The notes under the pieces: model-generated | The model's input: only the letters and a program-made list of their open reading frames with translations | What the model was told of the DNA's origin: nothing | Database searches by the model: none | Shown here: piece after piece, positions 4,909-5,158 of the stretch | How positions within the stretch are numbered: position 1 is the first letter of the stretch | How the letters are laid out: each line of letters starts with the position of its first letter | NCBI GenBank assembly: GCA_002358895.1 | Contig: DEPR01000026.1 | Coordinates: forward strand, 15,013-20,170 | Length of the DNA stretch: 5,158 nt | Reading direction: 5' to 3' | DNA from: Ruminococcus sp. UBA3387 | GTDB lineage: Bacteria; Bacillota; Clostridia; Oscillospirales; Ruminococcaceae | Program-made: the position numbers and the translations under genes

Positions 4909-5118
4909 GAAAACTCCGTGTTACCACTCTGATTGCACAGCAAAAGCTGTACCACTCAAATCTCTTTTAACGGTGAGTAACCGAAAGAGCCTACTTTGTT
5001 TCAGCCCTCCTGCTCAGGAATGATACTAATAAGCCACAGTTTGTCGACTTTCACCTAACACGACTCTCTGGAAAAACTGCTTCTGCCAATTACGTTTCCG
5101 TCAAAGCATTTCAAATAT
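4871..5118 (-). ncRNA. T-box leader (tRNA-sensing riboswitch), probably isoleucine-specific
   Basis: The roughly 250 nt leader of ilvA has T-box hallmarks. The T-box AGAGTGGTAACACG (4930-4917) contains TGGT, which would pair with the ACCA end of uncharged tRNA. Downstream CGCCTCT (4903-4897 on the minus strand) can pair with AGAG of the T-box, while CGGAG (4918-4914) pairs with CTTCG, making the antiterminator; the same bases form the terminator at 4871-4908. Upstream, CCAGAGAGTCG (about 5071-5061) and TTAGGTGAAAG (about 5058-5048) match Stem I distal features. GGAA (about 5099-5096) with TTCC (about 5020-5017) could close the base of Stem I. The specifier loop region reads TTAGTATCATT, and AUC (5024-5022), an Ile codon, is the best specifier candidate, matching ilvA. 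GUACAGC/GCUGUGC (4951-4934) forms a stem before the T-box. Uncharged tRNA-Ile would promote read-through into ilvA-ridA. The specifier assignment is inference. Confidence 0.9.
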
Positions 5119-5124
5119 AATAAT

Positions 5125-5152
5125 ATTATATCACTCCCGAAAAATTTGTCAA
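5125..5152 (-). promoter_or_regulatory. Sigma-A promoter of the ilvA-ridA transcript
   Basis: On the minus strand a perfect TTGACA (5152-5147), a 16 nt spacer and a perfect TATAAT (5130-5125) are visible, with TG one base before the -10 (extended -10). The predicted start near 5118 places the complete T-box leader downstream. A strong promoter feeding a conditional terminator is the usual T-box arrangement. Confidence 0.88.
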
Positions 5153-5158
5153 GGGGTG

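Overview
The window looks like chromosomal DNA of a low-to-moderate GC Gram-positive anaerobe of the Clostridia, probably near Ruminococcus/Oscillospiraceae. The grounds are consensus sigma-A promoters (TTGAxx, 16-17 bp spacer, TATAAT), strong AGGAGG-like ribosome binding sites, a T-box leader, and a glycolytic phosphofructokinase with pyrophosphate-type active-site residues. The genus is inference.

Layout. Positions 1-248 hold the 5' part of an unrecognised gene on the minus strand. Positions 249-423 are a divergent promoter region with one sigma-A promoter on each strand. pfp (PPi-type 6-phosphofructokinase) follows on the plus strand at 424-1629. From 1632 to 1941, filling the gap between two convergent genes, lies a roughly 310 bp inverted-repeat element. 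Its arms each carry a side hairpin, and its centre is a perfect 22 bp inverted repeat around a 35 nt loop. The rest of the window is on the minus strand and is transcribed right to left: promoter (5125-5152), T-box leader with terminator (4871-5118), ilvA (3654-4853), ridA (3259-3633), an intrinsic terminator-like hairpin (3225-3251), and a CLC-family anion transporter resembling the fluoride/proton antiporter branch (1937-3208).

How the genes work together. IlvA deaminates threonine to a reactive enamine/imine that becomes 2-oxobutyrate, the first step towards isoleucine. RidA hydrolyses such enamines, so the pair is a coherent unit. A T-box with a plausible AUC (Ile) specifier would switch the unit on when uncharged tRNA-Ile accumulates. 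The CLC gene sits downstream of a terminator within the same run of genes, so it may be expressed by partial read-through. pfp is a separate transcription unit for central carbon metabolism.

The most unusual part is the element at 1632-1941. Its two arms have diverged, yet the side hairpin in each arm keeps the same architecture through five paired (compensatory) substitutions. This points either to selection on structure or to template-directed copying between hairpin strands.
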